From: an uncultured Propionibacteriaceae bacterium
GTDB lineage: Bacteria; Actinomycetota; Actinomycetes; Propionibacteriales; Propionibacteriaceae
Direction: 5' to 3'
DNA: 64,000 nucleotides
Assembly (NCBI GenBank): GCA_938046585.1
Contig: CALIWR010000027.1
Location: 1-64,000, forward strand
Shown here: positions 34,214 to 42,727 of the stretch, piece after piece
Position numbering within the stretch: the stretch's first letter is position 1
Layout of the letters: each line of letters begins with the position of its first letter
The notes under the pieces: generated by a model
Database searches by the model: none
Told to the model about the DNA's origin: nothing
Seen by the model: the letters and a program-made list of their open reading frames with translations, nothing else
Made by a program: the position numbers and the translations under genes

Positions 34214-35458
34214 ATGAGCATGACCTGCCGCCTGTGTGCCAGCGAAGACCTTGTCTCCGTACTTGACCTGGGCGCCAGCCCCCCGTGCGAATCGTTCCTC
34301 CCGGCCGCCGGGATCGACGACCCCGAACCGACTTACCCGCTGCACCTGCGGCTGTGCCACGACTGCTTGTTGCTGCAAATCCCGCCGCTGATCGTGCCTG
34401 CCGAGACCTTCACTGACTACGCCTACTACTCGTCGTATGCGACCTCCTGGGTCGAACACGCTGCCCGCTACGTCGACCAGGTCGTGACCAGTCTGGGGCT
34501 GGGACCAGACAGCCTCGTGGTGGAGGTCGCCAGCAACGACGGCTACCTGCTGCAGCATGTCGTCCAGCGCGGGATCCGCTGCCTGGGAATCGAGCCCAGC
34601 GTCAACGTTTCCGAAGCTGCCCGCGCCAAGCAGGTCCCCACCCTGACAGCCTTCCTGGACCCGGAACTCGGCCGGCGGGTCCGCACCGAGCACGGCCCGG
34701 CGGACCTGGTCGTGGCAAACAATGTCTGGGCCCACATCCCCGACATCCTGGGCTTCACCCAGGGTCTGCGGGCCCTGGTCGCCGACCACGGGCGGGTCTC
34801 GATCGAGGTCCACCACGCGCTGTCGCTGATCACCGAGGCCCAATTCGACACCATCTACCACGAGCACTTCCAGTACTGGACGGTGCTGGCCGCCCAGCGT
34901 GGCCTGGCCAGCGGTGGGCTGCGGTTGGTCGACGTGGAGCTGCTACCCACCCACGGCGGCTCAATTCGGCTCTGGGCCGCGCCTGAGGAGGCCGGGGTGG
35001 AGCCCTCGCCCCGGGTAGCGCAGGTGATCGCCACCGAGACCGCGGCCGGGCTGGACCGACTTGAGGGGTACCAGGGATTGGCGGCCCGGGTCGCCAGCAT
35101 CCGCGACGACTTGGTGAGCTACCTGATCGAGGCCCGCCGGGCCGGTCGTCGGGTGGTCGGCTACGGCGCCCCCGGCAAGGGCAACACCCTGCTCAACTAC
35201 TGCGGGATCCGCCCGGACCTGCTCGCATATACCGCCGACCGCAACCCGTACAAGCACGGCCGTTTCACCCCCGGGGTCCGGATCCCGGTGGTGCCACCAG
35301 AGCACCTGATCGACGATGCCCCCGATGACGTCCTGGTGCTGCCGTGGAACCTCCGTGACGAGATCACCGCCCAGTTGAGCCGAACCCTCCCCGCGGGCAC
35401 CCGGCTGATCTTCGCGCTACCCTCCCTCGAAGTGATCACGCTGGGGGGGGCGTCATGA
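34214..35458 (+). CDS. NDP-sugar C-methyltransferase-like protein
   Basis: A 414-residue SAM methyltransferase of the TylC3/NovU/EvaC family, which place a branched methyl group on deoxysugars. The N-terminal zinc domain has C5/C8 and C48/C51; the Rossmann core has motif I VVEVASNDGYLLQ; YHEHFQYWT carries the family's catalytic Tyr/His/Glu; the C-terminal domain has GYGAPGKGNTLLNYCGI and TADRNPYKHGRFTPG. All expected parts are intact. It overlaps the following nucleotidyltransferase by 4 bp. Confidence 0.9.
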   Translation: MSMTCRLCASEDLVSVLDLGASPPCESFLPAAGIDDPEPTYPLHLRLCHDCLLLQIPPLIVPAETFTDYAYYSSYATSWVEHAARYVDQVVTSLGLGPDSLVVEVASNDGYLLQHVVQRGIRCLGIEPSVNVSEAARAKQVPTLTAFLDPELGRRVRTEHGPADLVVANNVWAHIPDILGFTQGLRALVADHGRVSIEVHHALSLITEAQFDTIYHEHFQYWTVLAAQRGLASGGLRLVDVELLPTHGGSIRLWAAPEEAGVEPSPRVAQVIATETAAGLDRLEGYQGLAARVASIRDDLVSYLIEARRAGRRVVGYGAPGKGNTLLNYCGIRPDLLAYTADRNPYKHGRFTPGVRIPVVPPEHLIDDAPDDVLVLPWNLRDEITAQLSRTLPAGTRLIFALPSLEVITLGGAS

Positions 35459-36204
35459 AAGTCGTGCTTTTCTGCGGCGGCTACGGCATGCGGATGCGGG
35501 GCTGGGACGGCGAGGGACTGCCGAAACCGCTGCAGCTGGTCGGGGATCTGCCGCTCGTGGTGCACGTCATGCGTTACTACGCCCGGTACGGACACAACGA
35601 ATTCGTCCTCTGCCTGGGGTACGCGGCCGAACAGATCCACGATGCAGTGGCCGAGGCGATCACCCGGTGCCCGAGGGCCGGCAGCTGGTCAGTCAGGTAC
35701 GTCGACACCGGCCTGGACTCCCCGATCGGTGAACGACTGCTCCAGGTCGCCGACCAGGTCCGTGACGAAGAAATGTTCTTCGCGAACTATGCCGATGTGC
35801 TCTGTGACGTCTCGCTCGAGGCGATGGTGTCTCGGATGCGGGAGGTCCCGCACGCCAGCGCGATGGTGCTCGCGGTCCGGCCGCAGGCCTCTTTCCACGT
35901 GCTCGACCTGGCCGACAACGACACCGTAACCGGGATGCGTTCGGTGGCCGAGCTGCCGCTGCGCGAGAACGGCGGCTACCTAGTCCTGCGGCCGTCGATC
36001 CTGCAGCACCTGGGCGGGGGGCGAGACCTGGTTACCGACGCCTTCGCGGAGGTGATCCCCGACGGTGGGGTCCTGGCCTACCCACACGACGGCTTCTGGA
36101 TGCCAGCTGACACATTCAAGGAACGGGCCGCGCTGCACGAGATGTGGCAGGCCGGCACCGCCCCGTGGATGACCCCGGAGCCCCCTGTGCTGGTGGTCTC
36201 ATGA
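35455..36204 (+). CDS. Sugar-phosphate nucleotidyltransferase (RfbF-like)
   Basis: A 249-residue nucleotidyltransferase, closest in appearance to glucose-1-phosphate cytidylyltransferase. The pyrophosphorylase loop is LFCGGYGMRMR, the substrate-binding lysine lies in GLPKPLQLVGDLPL, and FFANYADVLCDV contains the metal-binding Asp. It should activate the sugar that the following enzymes modify. The CDP preference is inferred from the family only. Confidence 0.82.
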   Translation: MKVVLFCGGYGMRMRGWDGEGLPKPLQLVGDLPLVVHVMRYYARYGHNEFVLCLGYAAEQIHDAVAEAITRCPRAGSWSVRYVDTGLDSPIGERLLQVADQVRDEEMFFANYADVLCDVSLEAMVSRMREVPHASAMVLAVRPQASFHVLDLADNDTVTGMRSVAELPLRENGGYLVLRPSILQHLGGGRDLVTDAFAEVIPDGGVLAYPHDGFWMPADTFKERAALHEMWQAGTAPWMTPEPPVLVVS

Positions 36205-36857
36205 TCCTGGGGCCATTACGGCACCTGGTACTAGTGGGAGCCCACTGCGATGACATCGCGATCGGGGCTGGGGCCACGGTCCGGGCGATCTGCCAGGCCA
36301 ACCCGGGGCTGCGGGTCTCGGCGTTGGTACTGACCGGGGCTGGCACCGTCCGAGAGGACGAAGAACGGGCGGCCTTGGCGGCCTGCTGCCCAGGAGCTGA
36401 CATGTCGCTGACCGTAGCCGGTCTGCCAGACAACCGGCTGCCGGCGGTCTGGGCCGAAGCCAAGCAGCAGGTGATGACGCTGCGCGACCAGACCCACGCA
36501 GCCGAAATCCCCGACCTGGTAATCGGACCTCAGCCGGGCGACGCCCACCAGGACCACCGCCTGGTCGCCGAGCTGCTCGGGCAGGCCTTCCGACAGCAGC
36601 CGCTGTGGGGGTACGAAATCGTCAAGTACGAATCAGACCTGCCCCAGGTCACCGGCTATGTGCCGTTCCAGCGTGCCGAGGCGCTAGCTAAGAGCGAACT
36701 GTTGCACCGGTACTACCCCAGCCAGGTGGCGCATCCCTGGTTCGACGAGGAGGCATTCCTGGGGCTGATGCGGGTACGGGGGTGCCAGTGCCTGGCACCG
36801 TACGCAGAGGGTTTCGTGGTCACCAAGACCATTGTCGAGATAGGGGGACACAGATGA
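36201..36857 (+). CDS. PIG-L family deacetylase
   Basis: A 218-residue LmbE-like enzyme. The zinc site AHCDD and DAHQDHR (H-x-x-H) are present. Relatives remove acetyl groups from N-acetylglucosaminyl-inositol, mycothiol precursors or nucleotide-linked sugars. Here it lies within the sugar operon with 4-bp overlaps on both sides, so a sugar-linked N-acetyl group is the likely substrate. The ATG at 36201 is chosen for the overlap and because the fold starts right after it. Confidence 0.86.
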   Translation: MILGPLRHLVLVGAHCDDIAIGAGATVRAICQANPGLRVSALVLTGAGTVREDEERAALAACCPGADMSLTVAGLPDNRLPAVWAEAKQQVMTLRDQTHAAEIPDLVIGPQPGDAHQDHRLVAELLGQAFRQQPLWGYEIVKYESDLPQVTGYVPFQRAEALAKSELLHRYYPSQVAHPWFDEEAFLGLMRVRGCQCLAPYAEGFVVTKTIVEIGGHR

Positions 36858-37870
36858 AGGTTCTGCTGACGGGCAGCCAGGGCTACCTAGGGACCGTGAT
36901 GGCACCGGTACTGACCGGGCAGGGTCACCAGGTGACCGGGCTGGACATCGGCTGGTTCGCGCCGAACCTGCTGGGGCCGGCGCCCAACGACCCGCCTACC
37001 CTGACCAAGGACATCCGAGAGGTGACCGTGGCCGACCTGGAGGGCTTCGACGCGGTGATCCACCTGGCCGCCCTGTCGAACGACCCGCTCGGCTTCCTGG
37101 CCCCCGAGATCACGTACGACATCAACCACCAGGCCTCAACCCGGCTGGCGACGCTGGCTAAGCAGGCTGGGGTGGGGCGTTTCCTGTACTCGTCGACCTG
37201 CTCGGTGTACGGGGCAGCTGGCTCTGGGCTGGTAGCCGAGGACGCCGAGCTGACGCCAGTGACCCCGTACGCGGTCAGCAAAGTCCGGGTGGAGACTGAT
37301 CTGGACCAGCTCGCCGACGACACGTTCACCACGGTCTCGCTGCGTAATGCGACCGCTTTCGGTTTCTCGCCACGGCTGCGGGCCGACATCGTGCTGAACA
37401 ACCTGGTGGGGCACGCGTTGTTGTCGGGTGAGGTACTGGTGCTGTCGGACGGGACTCCGTGGCGGCCGCTGGTGCACGCGGCCGATATTGCCGAGGTCTT
37501 TGCGGCGGCCCTGGTAGCGCCGGCACAGCAGGTGAACCGGGCCAAGTTGAACGTCGGCACCGAGGCCAACAATGTCACCGTCGCCGAGATCGCCGAGGCG
37601 GTAGCCGCCGAGACCGGGGCCACGGTCCGGATCACCGGCGAGGCCGGCAACGACCCCCGCTCCTACCGGGTGGACTTCAGCCGGCTGCGCGCAACCCTGC
37701 CCGAGGTGAGCGTGTCACGCAGCATCGCCGACGGGGCACGGGAGTTGGTGGCCGCCTACCGAGAACATGGGCTGACCCGAGAGGCCTTCGAACAGCGGTT
37801 CGTGCGGCTGGCCCGGATCCGGGAACTGCTAGACGTCGGCCGCCTGGACCAGACGCTGCGCACCCGGTGA
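36854..37870 (+). CDS. NAD-dependent epimerase/dehydratase (SDR)
   Basis: A 338-residue extended SDR. It shows the N-terminal nucleotide-binding VLLTGSQGYLG, the catalytic S-Y-K set (YSSTCSVYG and TPYAVSKVRVE) and RNATAFGFSP. Such enzymes are 4-epimerases, 4,6-dehydratases or 4-reductases of NDP-sugars; which one is not clear. It overlaps the PIG-L gene by 4 bp. Confidence 0.88.
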   Translation: MKVLLTGSQGYLGTVMAPVLTGQGHQVTGLDIGWFAPNLLGPAPNDPPTLTKDIREVTVADLEGFDAVIHLAALSNDPLGFLAPEITYDINHQASTRLATLAKQAGVGRFLYSSTCSVYGAAGSGLVAEDAELTPVTPYAVSKVRVETDLDQLADDTFTTVSLRNATAFGFSPRLRADIVLNNLVGHALLSGEVLVLSDGTPWRPLVHAADIAEVFAAALVAPAQQVNRAKLNVGTEANNVTVAEIAEAVAAETGATVRITGEAGNDPRSYRVDFSRLRATLPEVSVSRSIADGARELVAAYREHGLTREAFEQRFVRLARIRELLDVGRLDQTLRTR

Positions 37871-37878
37871 TGGCGGCC

Positions 37879-38427
37879 TCAGCCTCGCAGCTGCTCCACC
37901 AGCGCCGCCCAGGAACCGGCGGCCAGGTCGCGTTCACTCATGATGGCCGGGCCGGACGGCCAGGCGATGGCCAGGTCCGGATCGTCGTGGCGGACCGTCA
38001 GGTCTTGGCTCGGGTCATGGGGCCGGTCGATCCGGTATTGCACATCGGCCGGGCCACGCAGCACCTGGAAGCCGTGCAGGAAACCAGCCGGGACGTACAG
38101 GGCACAGAAGTTTTCATCGTCCAGTTCGACCGTCAGGTGCTGCCCGAAGGTCACCGATCCGGGCCGGGCGTCGACCACCACGTCCAGCACCGCCCCGGCC
38201 GAGACCCGCACCAGCTTCGCCTCCCCTGCTGCGCCACGGCCGTGCAGACCACGCCGGACCCTGGGCAGCGAACGGGACTGCGAGTCCTGGGTCTGAGGCC
38301 CAAAGACAATCCCGCTCCGGGCAGCGATCTCGGCGTCGAAGGTTCGGGTGAACAGGCCACGGTCGTCGCGGTGCGGGGTCGGCACCAGCAGCCGTACCCC
38401 TGCCAGCGCCAGCTGTCGTACATCCAT
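37879..38427 (-). CDS. dTDP-4-dehydrorhamnose 3,5-epimerase-like protein
   Basis: A 182-residue RmlC-family cupin. It shows the RRGLHGRG segment with the catalytic His, KLVRVSAGAVLDVVVDARPGSVTFG, and PAGFLHGFQVL. It is encoded against its neighbours, on the minus strand in the middle of the plus-strand cluster. ATG 38427 lies 6 nt after CAGAAT (38439-38434) with no SD, suggesting its own leaderless promoter. Epimerisation at C3 and/or C5 of an NDP-4-ketosugar fits the cluster. Confidence 0.85.
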   Translation of the reverse strand: MDVRQLALAGVRLLVPTPHRDDRGLFTRTFDAEIAARSGIVFGPQTQDSQSRSLPRVRRGLHGRGAAGEAKLVRVSAGAVLDVVVDARPGSVTFGQHLTVELDDENFCALYVPAGFLHGFQVLRGPADVQYRIDRPHDPSQDLTVRHDDPDLAIAWPSGPAIMSERDLAAGSWAALVEQLRG

Positions 38428-38452
38428 GCCAGCATTCTGCCCGGAGGTGAGC

Positions 38453-40873
38453 ATGCCTGAGTCACGGTGTCTGCTGTGCCAGGCGAGCGGCGACCAGCCG
38501 GTGCTCGATCTAGGCAGCCAGCCGTCGGCGCGGCACTGGCCGTTGCCTAGCGACCCAGGCCCAGACCCGGCGTACGGGCTGGCGATGTGGGTCTGCCCGA
38601 ACTGCGGGTTGGCGCAGCTGCTGGACGATCAGACCACCGAGCCGGAGGTGGCGGTACCCGAGCCGCAGGCGGTCCGAGACCAGGCCGCCCAGGCGGTGGC
38701 GGATCTGACCCGGCTGGGCTGGTTGGAGGGCCGCCGTACGGTGCGGGAGTTCGGCTCCCCGCACGGCGGCAGCTGGTTGGAACACCTGCCGCTGACCCCC
38801 ACCGACGAGCCGGCTGACCTGGTGGTCGACAGCCTGGGGCTGATGCATGAGCGGGACTTGCCGGCCGCGGTCCAAGCCCGGGCGGCGGCCCTAGCCCCAG
38901 GCGGGGCGCTGGTGGCGCTGATCCAGCCGCTGGGCGACATCGTCGCCACCGGGCAGTGGACCGCGTTACGGCACGGCCACCACGCGTACTTCTCGCTGAT
39001 TGCGCTGCGCGCCACCTTGGCCAGCGCCGGCTTGGAGCCGGTGACCACGCTGCGCTACGACCTGTACGGGGGCACCGCAGTAGTGGTCGCCACCCGTGAT
39101 GGCTGCCCCGACCCGCAGCTGCAGCAGATGTACGAGGCGGAGCGGGCGCAGGGTCTGCAGCGACGCGACGGGCTGGTACCGCTAGCAGCGGCCGTCAACC
39201 GGCAGCTGGACCAGTTGCGGGACTTTCTGGAGCAGCGCCGGGCCAGCGGGACCCGGCTGTACGGCTACGGAGCGGCCTCGCGGGCGGTGGCTGAGCTGGC
39301 GATGGTGGGCGAACCCGCCCACGCCCTGGCCGCGGTGGCCGACGCCTGCGCCGCCAAGCAGGGCCGGGCGCTGCCCGGTTCCCGGATCCCGGTGATCTCG
39401 CCGCAGCAGCTGTTAGCAGCCGACCCGGAAGAGGTGCTGGTACTGCTGCCGGACTTGGTCGACGAGCTGCTGGAGCGATACCCGCAGCTGGCGGGACGGC
39501 TGGTGACCGCCGGCCCGGACGGGGTGGCGCTGCCGAGTTGGCAGATCGAGGGCTGGCCGGCTTCGGTCGCTGCCCAACGCCGACTGCACGAGCTGGTCCC
39601 CGGCGGGGCCCATACCTATGCCCGCGGGCCCGACCAATATCCCGAGGATGCCCCGCCGGTGCTAGTTCGTGGCCGCGGCGCGCAGGTGTGGGATGTCGAT
39701 AACCACAGCTATGTGGAATACGGAATCGGGCTGCGGGCGGTCACCCTTGGGCACCGACACCCGCGGGTCGACGAGGCAGTCCGGCGGGCCCAGCGTGACG
39801 GGATCAATTTCTCCCGGCCGACGCGGCTGGAGGCCGAGATCGCGGAACGGTTCCTGGCGAACCTGCCCGGCGCGGACCGGGTGAAGTTCGCCAAGAACGG
39901 CTCCGACGTCACCACCGCAGCGGTCCGGTTAGCCCGAGCAGTGACCGGCCGGCAGCGGCTGGCGATCTGTGACCAGTCCTTCTTCTCGGTCGACGACTGG
40001 TGGATCTCCCATTCCGAGATGGACGCCGGCACCGCCCCAGCGGAGCGGGAGGCAGGCAGCCTCTTCGCGTACAACGATCTGGCGGCGGTGGCCGAGATCG
40101 TGGAACGCGGTGATGTGGCGGCGGTGGTGCTGCAGGCGGCCACCGCCACCGAGGAGCCGGCTCCTGGTTTCTTGGAGGGGCTGCGGCAGTTGTGCGACCG
40201 GACCGGGACGGTGCTGGTCTTCGACGAGATCATCACCGGCTACCGCTGGCACCTGGGCGGGGTACAGACCCTAGCCGGGGTCAGCCCAGACCTGTCGTGC
40301 TGGGCGAAGGGGATCGGCAACGGGTACGCGATCTCAGCGCTAGCAGGTCGAGCCGAGCTGATGGACCTGGGCGGGCTGGGCACCGACCAGCCCCGCACCT
40401 TCCTGGTGTCCACCACGTACGGCTCGGAGTCAGTCGGGCTGGCCGCGCTCGGTGCGGTGATGTCGGTGTACCAGGAGGAGGACCCGATCAGCCGGATCTG
40501 GGCGGCCGGGGAGCGACTGCGAGATGGGATGAACCAGGTCGTAGCCGAGGCCGGGCTGAGCCAGTACCTAGCCGCCGAGGGCCACCCGGCCTGCCTGATG
40601 TTCACCACCCGCGACGCCGACCTGAGCCGTTCCCAGCCGATGCGGACGGTGTTCCTACGCGAGCTGCTGCGCCACGGGGTGCTCGGGCAGTCGTGGGTGA
40701 CCTGCGCCGGCCATACGGATGCCCTGGTAGATCACACCGTGGCCGCGGTCCAGGCGGCGCTGCCGGCGTACGAGCGAGCCCTGAACGATCCGTCGGTGGT
40801 GGTCGGCCGGCCGGTAGCTCCGGCGCTGCGTCGCTACGCCGAGCCGCGCCGGCTGCCGAGGCGAACCCCATGA
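38453..40873 (+). CDS. Fusion: methyltransferase-like domain plus GSA-type aminotransferase
   Basis: An 806-residue two-part protein. Residues 1-360 resemble the C-methyltransferase encoded at 34214: zinc cysteines C6/C9/C48/C51, then a core in which motif I is replaced by REFGSPHGGSWLE and the YHEHF site by GHHAYFSL, then the conserved C-terminal domain (LYGYGAASRAVAELA, GRALPGSRIPVISPQ). Residues about 370-790 form a class III aminotransferase close to glutamate-1-semialdehyde aminomutase, with FDEIITGYRW and the PLP lysine K619 in CWAKGIGNGYA. A strong GGAGGTGAG SD precedes ATG 38453. The first part is probably inactive as a methyltransferase. Confidence 0.88.
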   Translation: MPESRCLLCQASGDQPVLDLGSQPSARHWPLPSDPGPDPAYGLAMWVCPNCGLAQLLDDQTTEPEVAVPEPQAVRDQAAQAVADLTRLGWLEGRRTVREFGSPHGGSWLEHLPLTPTDEPADLVVDSLGLMHERDLPAAVQARAAALAPGGALVALIQPLGDIVATGQWTALRHGHHAYFSLIALRATLASAGLEPVTTLRYDLYGGTAVVVATRDGCPDPQLQQMYEAERAQGLQRRDGLVPLAAAVNRQLDQLRDFLEQRRASGTRLYGYGAASRAVAELAMVGEPAHALAAVADACAAKQGRALPGSRIPVISPQQLLAADPEEVLVLLPDLVDELLERYPQLAGRLVTAGPDGVALPSWQIEGWPASVAAQRRLHELVPGGAHTYARGPDQYPEDAPPVLVRGRGAQVWDVDNHSYVEYGIGLRAVTLGHRHPRVDEAVRRAQRDGINFSRPTRLEAEIAERFLANLPGADRVKFAKNGSDVTTAAVRLARAVTGRQRLAICDQSFFSVDDWWISHSEMDAGTAPAEREAGSLFAYNDLAAVAEIVERGDVAAVVLQAATATEEPAPGFLEGLRQLCDRTGTVLVFDEIITGYRWHLGGVQTLAGVSPDLSCWAKGIGNGYAISALAGRAELMDLGGLGTDQPRTFLVSTTYGSESVGLAALGAVMSVYQEEDPISRIWAAGERLRDGMNQVVAEAGLSQYLAAEGHPACLMFTTRDADLSRSQPMRTVFLRELLRHGVLGQSWVTCAGHTDALVDHTVAAVQAALPAYERALNDPSVVVGRPVAPALRRYAEPRRLPRRTP

Positions 40874-40892
40874 CCCTCGGGAGGCAGATCCG

Positions 40893-41753
40893 ATGAGTAC
40901 CCCGGCCGCGGTGGTCCTGATCGCCCACGACAAACCCCGGCATCTGGCCCGGCTGGTGGCAGCGCTGGATGGCCTGCCGATCTTCCTGCATGTCGACCGC
41001 AACACCCCCGACGAGCTCTTCCACGCCATGACCGATGACCTGCCGGACCGGGTCCGCCTGCTGCCGCGGCTGGATGCCGGATGGGCCCGGTTTGAGGTGT
41101 TGGCGGCCGAACTGTCGGGCTACCGGGCGGCGTACCAGGAGACCGACGCCGAGCACATCATCCTCGGCACCGGCGCCGACTATCCGTTGTTGAGCGTGGA
41201 CCGGCTGGTGGACCGGCTGTCGCTGCTGCGGGGGGTGTCGTGGACCTCGTTCGACAAGCTCCCGATCCGGGAGTGGGGGCCGATGCGTGGCTATGACCGG
41301 TTCTTGTTCCGCCAGCGCCCGGAGGGCCGGCGCCGGGTCTGGTCGCCGGTGCCGCGCCGGTGGCCGGCCGGGATCCGCCCAGCCGGTGGCGCCCAAACCA
41401 AGATCCTGGCCCGGCACCATGTCGGGCGGCTGTTGGAGATTCTGGACCGGCGCCCGGAGCTGCTGCGTTTCTTCCGGGAGGCGTGGACCCCCGATGAGGT
41501 CACCCTGCCGTCGATCTTCACCTCCCCCGCCTTCGGGATGGACTGGGAGCATAGCCATGTCCGCGGCGAACACGCCTGGTTCATCGACTGGGGCGACGGC
41601 GACCTGCCCAACCCCCACTGGCTGGACGAGTCTTCGCTGCCGGCGCTGCGCCAGGCCCGGAACCGTCCCGGCGCCGGGGCCCTGTTCGCCCGGAAATTCC
41701 CCGACGACTCCGGACCACTGCTGGATCAGATCGAGGCCACGATCTGGAACTGA
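40893..41753 (+). CDS. GT14-like (core-2/I-branching type) glycosyltransferase
   Basis: A 286-residue protein with the N-terminal AAVVLIAHDKPRHLARLVAAL, FLHVDRNTPDE, and the PDEVTLPSIF and WFIDWGDG segments of bacterial Branch/GT14 enzymes, which usually transfer N-acetylglucosamine or xylose. No membrane segment. It is 19 bp behind the fusion gene and is the last recognisable member of the glycan cluster. Confidence 0.83.
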   Translation: MSTPAAVVLIAHDKPRHLARLVAALDGLPIFLHVDRNTPDELFHAMTDDLPDRVRLLPRLDAGWARFEVLAAELSGYRAAYQETDAEHIILGTGADYPLLSVDRLVDRLSLLRGVSWTSFDKLPIREWGPMRGYDRFLFRQRPEGRRRVWSPVPRRWPAGIRPAGGAQTKILARHHVGRLLEILDRRPELLRFFREAWTPDEVTLPSIFTSPAFGMDWEHSHVRGEHAWFIDWGDGDLPNPHWLDESSLPALRQARNRPGAGALFARKFPDDSGPLLDQIEATIWN

Positions 41754-41873
41754 CCCGGGTCGGCAGTACCGTGTTATCGGTGGGAGCACCCCCAGAGGGC
41801 ATCAGCGCATCAGGGCTGGTACCTGCTTCACCGGGCTCCCGGATAGCGCCAAGCACTGATCGAGGCAGAGGTT

Positions 41874-42407
41874 ATGGGCGTCATCACCCACGTCGAAGTC
41901 AATCGACTCATGGTCGAAGTCACCGATGGTCGGCTGAGTCTGTTGCAGATTCCCCGGCAGCTCCTGGATCGTAACCAGACCGACCCGGTCCAGGCTGTCG
42001 AGGTGATCGCCACCACCATTGGTCGGGCGCTTGGCGAGAATGCCGACACCACCCTTCGGGAGTTACCACCGCCTGAGCATCCGGTGGCCCGGCGGTTGGC
42101 GGCCACGCTCGCCCCGCTGCTCGAGCCGGTACCGATCCCGATGGTGCAAGGTCGGCTGGGCGACACCGCGAGCGTCGAGGCCGAGGTCGACCTGACGCTG
42201 CGGATCCTCGAAATCCCAGATTCGTGGCTGCTTCCAGAACGCGGGCCCGAACTGGAGAAGGCTGTGGTCGAGACGGTGAATTCTCGCCTTGGCGCTGCCC
42301 AGCAGACGCTCGCTGATCGAGTCCAGGCCGAACTGGAGCAGGCACCTCCGATCGATTGGGATGAGGTGTCGCGCATGCTCACTGACTTACGAGGAGGTTT
42401 CCGATGA
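41874..42407 (+). CDS. YbaB/EbfC-like protein with internal duplication (putative)
   Basis: A 177-residue protein I do not recognise as a named family. Two stretches share one pattern: residues 8-54 (VEVTDGRLSLLQIPRQLL, then AVEVIATTIGRAL) and 101-143 (VDLTLRILEIPDSWLL, then AVVETVNSRLGAA). This strand-strand-helix-helix pattern resembles the YbaB/EbfC fold. YbaB-like proteins are encoded next to WXG100 proteins in actinobacteria (EspL is an example). It overlaps the next gene by 4 bp. The fold assignment is an inference. Confidence 0.6.
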   Translation: MGVITHVEVNRLMVEVTDGRLSLLQIPRQLLDRNQTDPVQAVEVIATTIGRALGENADTTLRELPPPEHPVARRLAATLAPLLEPVPIPMVQGRLGDTASVEAEVDLTLRILEIPDSWLLPERGPELEKAVVETVNSRLGAAQQTLADRVQAELEQAPPIDWDEVSRMLTDLRGGFR

Positions 42408-42727
42408 CAAATCTGGTCTTCCAGGCCTCGGTGTGGAACAAGGCCTCGGTCGACATGAACGAAGCCGGTGCCGACTGGAGCCGTCAGACCCGTGATGTGC
42501 GAAACGAGGTCCTGTACCAGAAGAACGCGCCCCAGGCCTCGAATTCACTGGTGGATCAGGAGATCGTACCTCGGGTGTGGGATAAGGAACTGCGGTGGTA
42601 TGAGCTCATCGGTAACCTGACGACGAAGTTCACCAGCGACGCCGCCAAACTGGATCAGACAGCCAAGGCCTATGCCGCCAGTGAACAGGAAGCTGAGGAA
42701 TCAGCCAGATTCTGGAGTTGGAAATGA
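42404..42727 (+). CDS. WXG100-sized helical protein
   Basis: A 107-residue, mostly helical, acidic/polar protein with no signal peptide or membrane segment. Its size, tandem position and helical content match WXG100 (ESAT-6-like) partners of type VII secretion, but the W-x-G turn is missing; tryptophans occur at residues 11, 25, 59 and 65 and in a C-terminal WSW. A perfect GAGGAGG SD lies 7 nt before the ATG. It overlaps both neighbours by 4 bp, so the three genes form a strict unit. Confidence 0.7.
   Translation: MTNLVFQASVWNKASVDMNEAGADWSRQTRDVRNEVLYQKNAPQASNSLVDQEIVPRVWDKELRWYELIGNLTTKFTSDAAKLDQTAKAYAASEQEAEESARFWSWK

Noticed and set aside
37459..38460. A 333-codon plus-strand frame through the RmlC-like gene
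   Set aside because: It is antisense to a clear RmlC-like protein and in the wrong frame for the SDR; composition is Arg/Gly-rich.
40893..41753. Reading the GT14-like gene as a GT2 enzyme
   Set aside because: There is no DxD motif in GT2 position, and the AHDKP start and PDEVTLPSIF segments fit the Branch family instead.
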